A DNA stretch of 64,000 nt, taken from contig NZ_JAHSTY010000002.1 in the NCBI RefSeq assembly GCF_019145355.1, positions 1,736,001 through 1,800,000 on the forward strand. The letters run 5' to 3'. Shown here one piece after another: positions 60,709-64,000 of the stretch (within the stretch, counting starts at the first letter, position 1; each line of letters opens with the position of its first letter). The notes beneath the pieces were generated by a model, which saw only the letters and a list, made by a program, of their open reading frames with translations, had not been told where the DNA came from and did not search any database. The stretch comes from Pseudomonas azadiae. Its GTDB lineage: Bacteria; Pseudomonadota; Gammaproteobacteria; Pseudomonadales; Pseudomonadaceae. The translations under genes were made by a program, and so were the position numbers.

Positions 60709-62013
60709 ATGAGCGATTCAAAACAGTTTGATCTCCAGCGCCGCCGCGTCCTGCTGGGCATGGCCGCCACCGGTGCCGCGATTGCCGGCGGCAGCCTGGC
60801 CTGCCCGGCCATGGCGGCCGCCGCCGAGCAAGTCGCCACCGCACCGCGCAGCGACAACACCCAGGACCACCACGACTTTTTCGGCCGCCATCAAAGCGGC
60901 ATCGTTACCCCGCGTCCGGCCTGCGGCATGGTCGTGGCATTCGATGTGCTGGCCAGCGACCGCGCAGACCTGGAGCGCCTGTTGCGCACCTTGAGCGAAC
61001 GCATTGCGTTCCTCATGACCGGCGGCACCGTGCCGCAAGTGGACCCGAAACTGCCGCCCACCGATTCCGGGATTCTCGGTCCGGTGGTCACGCCGGACAA
61101 CCTGACCATCACCGTGTCTGTCGGTGAATCGCTGTTCGATGAGCGCTTTGGCCTCACGGCGATCAAGCCCAAGCGCCTGATCCGCATGGTCGGCTTCCCC
61201 AACGATGCGCTGGAGCCGGCGCAGTGCCACGGCGACCTGAGCCTGCAGTTCAGTTCCAACACCCCCGACACCAATATCCACGCCCTGCGCGACATCGTGA
61301 AAAACCTGCCGGACCTGCTCCTGGTGCGCTGGAAGCAGGAAGGCAGCGTGCCGCCCCAGGCGCCGGCCAAGCCTGGTGAGCCTGCGCAGAGCGCGCGTAA
61401 CTTCCTGGGCTTTCGCGACGGTTCGGCCAACCCGAACTCCAACGACGACAAGGCGATGGACCAGATCGTGTGGGTGCAGCCTGGCAGCGACGAACCGGCC
61501 TGGGCGGCTGGCGGCAGCTACCAGGCCGTGCGCATCATCCGCAACTTCGTCGAGCGCTGGGACCGTACCCCGCTGCAAGAACAGGAAAGCATCATCGGCC
61601 GCATCAAGCCCAGCGGCGCGCCCATGAATGGCGACAAGGAAACCCAGGTGCCCGACTACAGCAAGGACCCGCAAGGCAAGTTGACCAAGCTCGATGCCCA
61701 CATTCGTCTGGCCAACCCGCGCACCCCGCAGACCCAGGCCAACCTGATCCTGCGTCGACCGTTCAACTACTCCAACGGCGTCAACAAAAACGGCCAGCTG
61801 GACATGGGGCTGTTGTTCATCTGCTACCAGGCTGATCTGGAAAAAGGTTTTATCAGCGTGCAAACCCGGCTGAACGGCGAGCCCCTGGAGGAATACCTCA
61901 AGCCGGTTGGCGGCGGGTACTTCTTCAGCTTGCCGGGAGCCACGGGGCCGGATGATTTCATCGGGCGAACGCTGCTGGCTGCAACGCACCTTCACACCAC
62001 TGCCACTACCTGA
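60709..62013 (+). CDS. efeB: EfeB: Tat-exported Dyp-type haem peroxidase
   Basis: A 434-residue peroxidase. The N-terminal RRRVLLGMAATGAAIAGG is a twin-arginine signal. The Dyp motif NFLGFRDGSANP (G-x-x-D-G) and the haem-side histidine region NIHALRDIVKN are intact. It is exported folded with haem and helps to oxidise ferrous iron or release iron from haem for EfeO/EfeU. The ATG at 60709 (MSDSKQ) is used; a GTG at 60691 overlapping the efeO stop (GTGA) is an equal alternative and would couple translation. Confidence 0.92.
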   Translation: MSDSKQFDLQRRRVLLGMAATGAAIAGGSLACPAMAAAAEQVATAPRSDNTQDHHDFFGRHQSGIVTPRPACGMVVAFDVLASDRADLERLLRTLSERIAFLMTGGTVPQVDPKLPPTDSGILGPVVTPDNLTITVSVGESLFDERFGLTAIKPKRLIRMVGFPNDALEPAQCHGDLSLQFSSNTPDTNIHALRDIVKNLPDLLLVRWKQEGSVPPQAPAKPGEPAQSARNFLGFRDGSANPNSNDDKAMDQIVWVQPGSDEPAWAAGGSYQAVRIIRNFVERWDRTPLQEQESIIGRIKPSGAPMNGDKETQVPDYSKDPQGKLTKLDAHIRLANPRTPQTQANLILRRPFNYSNGVNKNGQLDMGLLFICYQADLEKGFISVQTRLNGEPLEEYLKPVGGGYFFSLPGATGPDDFIGRTLLAATHLHTTATT

Positions 62014-62039
62014 ACAACCCCCAGAGCGAATAACGTCCC

Positions 62040-62858
62040 ATGAAGAAGTCGACCATTGCGTTGTCGTTGTTAATGACCCTTTCCCCGCTGCCAGCCTTCG
62101 CCGCAACCGCGCCGCTGGACCTGGTAGGCCCGGTGTCGGACTACAAGATCTACGTCACCGAAGAAATCGGTGAGCTGGTCACCCAGACCCAGGCGTTCAC
62201 TGATGCCATCAACCAAGGCGACCTGGCCACCGCCAAAAAGCTCTACGCGCCGACCCGCGTGCACTATGAATCCATCGAGCCGATCGCCGAGCTGTTCAGC
62301 GACCTCGACGCGTCCATTGATTCGCGCGTGGATGACCATGAAAAAGGCGTGACCGCCGAAGATTTCACCGGCTTCCACCGCATCGAATACGCGCTGTTCT
62401 CGCAGAACAGCACCCAGGGCCTGGAAACGCTGACCGCCAAGCTCAACACCGACGTCAACGACCTCAAGACCCGCGTCGACGGCCTGACCTTCCCGCCCGA
62501 AAAAGTCGTTGGCGGCGCCGCTGCCCTGCTCGAGGAAGTCGCCGCCACCAAGATTTCCGGCGAAGAAGACCGCTACAGCCACACCGACCTGTATGACTTC
62601 CAGGGCAACATCGACGGCGCGAAGAAAATCGTCGACCTGTTCCGTGGCCAGATCGAGAAACAAGACAAAGCCTTCCTGGCCAAGGTCGACAAGAACTTCG
62701 CCAGCGTGGACAAGGTCCTGGCCAAGTACAAGACCCAGGACGGCGGCTTCGAGACCTACGACAAGGTCAAGGACAACGACCGCAAGGCCCTGGTCGGTCC
62801 GGTCAATACCCTGGCTGAAGATCTGTCGATGTTGCGTGGCAAGTTGGGTTTGAACTGA
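62040..62858 (+). CDS. Stand-alone imelysin-domain EfeM/EfeO-like protein
   Basis: A 272-residue exported protein: signal peptide [19 protein letters not shown], then an imelysin/M75 domain without cupredoxin. The metal motif FHRIEYALF and the region [19 protein letters not shown] match those of EfeO (SGEEERYSHVDLNGFAANL). It should bind iron in the periplasm and act as a second donor to EfeU. Last gene of the operon, 26 bases after efeB and followed by a strong terminator. Confidence 0.9.
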   Translation: MKKSTIALSLLMTLSPLPAFAATAPLDLVGPVSDYKIYVTEEIGELVTQTQAFTDAINQGDLATAKKLYAPTRVHYESIEPIAELFSDLDASIDSRVDDHEKGVTAEDFTGFHRIEYALFSQNSTQGLETLTAKLNTDVNDLKTRVDGLTFPPEKVVGGAAALLEEVAATKISGEEDRYSHTDLYDFQGNIDGAKKIVDLFRGQIEKQDKAFLAKVDKNFASVDKVLAKYKTQDGGFETYDKVKDNDRKALVGPVNTLAEDLSMLRGKLGLN

Positions 62859-62872
62859 ACGCCGCATAAAAG

Positions 62873-62912
62873 AGACCCAGCCCCTGTTGAAGGGGCTGGG
62901 TCTTTTTTTTTG
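62873..62912 (+). terminator. Rho-independent terminator of the efe operon
   Basis: AGACCCAGCCCCT and AGGGGCTGGGTCT form a 13-bp perfect stem with a 5-base loop, followed by a long T tract. It lies 14 bases after the imelysin gene stop and just before the convergent pssA end. Confidence 0.95.
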
Positions 62913-62922
62913 CCTGCGGGTT

Positions 62923-64000
62923 TTAAAGGATGCGGTACAGCAACCGTTCGATCCGCACGCGGCTGACCCGTCGCAGGAACTTGCCGACCGCCTCCGGGTA
63001 ATCCGGCAGCGTCTGCAAATCCAGGTAACGCTCGATCCGCGTGGTGTGCTGGAAAATCTGCGCCAGTTCGGTGCGGCGTGGCTCCAGCCACTGGCCTTGC
63101 GGGTCGTCGATCAGCAAGGCGTTTTCCAGGTCGAGGCGGAACGCCCGTGGGTTGAGGTTGTTGCCGGTGAGCAAGGTGTAACGCTGGTCGACCCACATAC
63201 CCTTGAGGTGGTAGGTGTTGTCGCCGTCGTGCCACAGGTGCAGGTTCAACTGGCCGCTGTCGATCATCGGCTGATGGCGCTTGGCGAAGCGGCGCAGGCT
63301 GATTTCATACAGGTAGGGCAATGCCGCAATCACCTTGAACGGCTCGCTCGGCGGGATATAGAAGTCGTTGGCGGTTTTGTCGCCAACAATGATGTCTATC
63401 TTCATACCGCGCGCCAGGGCCCGGTTGATTTCACGAGTCACCGGCAGCGGCAGGTTGAAATACGGTGTGCAAATGGTCAGTTGATCTCGGGCGCTGGCGA
63501 TCAGTTCGAGGATCACCCGGCTCAACGGGTTGTTCTTGCCTACCCCGAGCAACGGGCTGACCGACAGCTGCCCATTGGGCAATTGCCCGGCCGTGGTGTC
63601 GTAGGCCGCGTGCTTGAGACGGCTGCGCAGGTCGCCGATGTCGTTGCGCAGGCTGCGGGTGGTCGGTGGGTTCGGCAGGTCCAGGCGATGCACGGCCTTG
63701 GACGCGACCAGGCCGTGCTCCACCAGGTGCTGCATGGAGTCGGCGAGCGGTTTGTTGTGGATCAGGTGGTAACGGTCGAAGCGGTACTTGTCGAACTTGT
63801 GCAGGTACACGTTGTTCAGGCTGGCGCCGCTGTAGAGCACCGTGTCGTCGATCACAAAACCCTTGAGGTGCAGCACACCGAACAGCTCGCGGGTTTGCAC
63901 GGGCACGCCGTACACCGGTACTTCGGTGCTGTGGTGCTGGGTCATGGACTGATACCAGGCGCTGTTGCCCGGCTGCTTTCCAGCCCCGATCAAGCCGCGC
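62923..64000 (-). CDS. pssA: Phosphatidylserine synthase, partial
   Basis: The C-terminal 358 or so residues of a PLD-superfamily phosphatidylserine synthase; the N-terminus lies beyond the window. The first HKD-type motif appears as LHLKGFVIDDTVLYSGASLN and the second as YHLKGMWVDQRYTLLTGNNL, then RAFRLDLENALLIDDP, matching E. coli PssA closely. It makes phosphatidylserine from CDP-diacylglycerol and serine at the membrane surface, the first step to phosphatidylethanolamine. It converges on the efe terminator. Confidence 0.92.
   Translation of the reverse strand, partial: RGLIGAGKQPGNSAWYQSMTQHHSTEVPVYGVPVQTRELFGVLHLKGFVIDDTVLYSGASLNNVYLHKFDKYRFDRYHLIHNKPLADSMQHLVEHGLVASKAVHRLDLPNPPTTRSLRNDIGDLRSRLKHAAYDTTAGQLPNGQLSVSPLLGVGKNNPLSRVILELIASARDQLTICTPYFNLPLPVTREINRALARGMKIDIIVGDKTANDFYIPPSEPFKVIAALPYLYEISLRRFAKRHQPMIDSGQLNLHLWHDGDNTYHLKGMWVDQRYTLLTGNNLNPRAFRLDLENALLIDDPQGQWLEPRRTELAQIFQHTTRIERYLDLQTLPDYPEAVGKFLRRVSRVRIERLLYRIL

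Overview
The window reads as a stretch of chromosome from a Pseudomonas of the P. fluorescens group. The evidence is the high GC content, the complete MexEF-OprN pump, the Pseudomonas-type small proteins (two copies of a DUF6555-like family, KGG/YciG proteins), REP-type palindromes and a cyo-type quinol oxidase. No rRNA, tRNA, CRISPR array, integrase or transposase was seen.

Positions 1-34,400 form a stress-survival and accessory region. It holds a CinA-like fragment and an M42 peptidase, a ZIP metal transporter, three KGG stress proteins, a ClpP-like protease, DUF2934 and zinc-ribbon small proteins, an SRPBCC protein followed by a frameshifted zinc alcohol dehydrogenase, two overlapping ferritin-like genes and an APC permease. 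Then come a five-gene cyo quinol oxidase operon whose cyoE runs into a LOV-type (blue-light) histidine kinase, a YciE-like protein, a manganese catalase, small lipoproteins, an OBAP-family lipoprotein, a 1380-residue CheB-CheR-PAS-kinase-receiver protein, a DUF421/PLDc_N membrane cluster, and one long frame that joins exonuclease III to DNA ligase D. From general knowledge this resembles the stationary-phase (RpoS/Gac-controlled) island PA2134-PA2192 of P. aeruginosa, which also carries KGG proteins, katN, ligD and an alcohol dehydrogenase. The two single-unit KGG genes, 26 kb apart, share a similar upstream block.

Positions 34,570-48,480 are a signalling block. A GAF kinase, a NarL-type regulator, a CHASE3-PAS hybrid kinase and a lone receiver overlap by 4 bases at each junction. 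They are followed by a small integral-membrane hydroxylase and a complete chemosensory operon (MCP, CheY-like, STAS, CheA, MCP, CheW, CheR, CheD, CheB). The STAS protein and the poorly equipped first MCP suggest an output other than, or additional to, swimming.

Positions 48,686-54,534 encode MexE-MexF-OprN, ended by a strong terminator. Positions 54,640-57,400 are an AT-richer tandem duplication of a convergent two-gene module of unknown function: a cytoplasmic or secreted 172-residue protein A and a signal-peptide-bearing 126-residue protein B. This is the best candidate for something undescribed. The first 44 residues of A are identical between copies while the rest has diverged to about two thirds identity. 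An AraC regulator follows, then an efeUOB iron-uptake operon with an extra imelysin gene behind a Fur-box-like site, and finally pssA on the minus strand, cut by the window edge.
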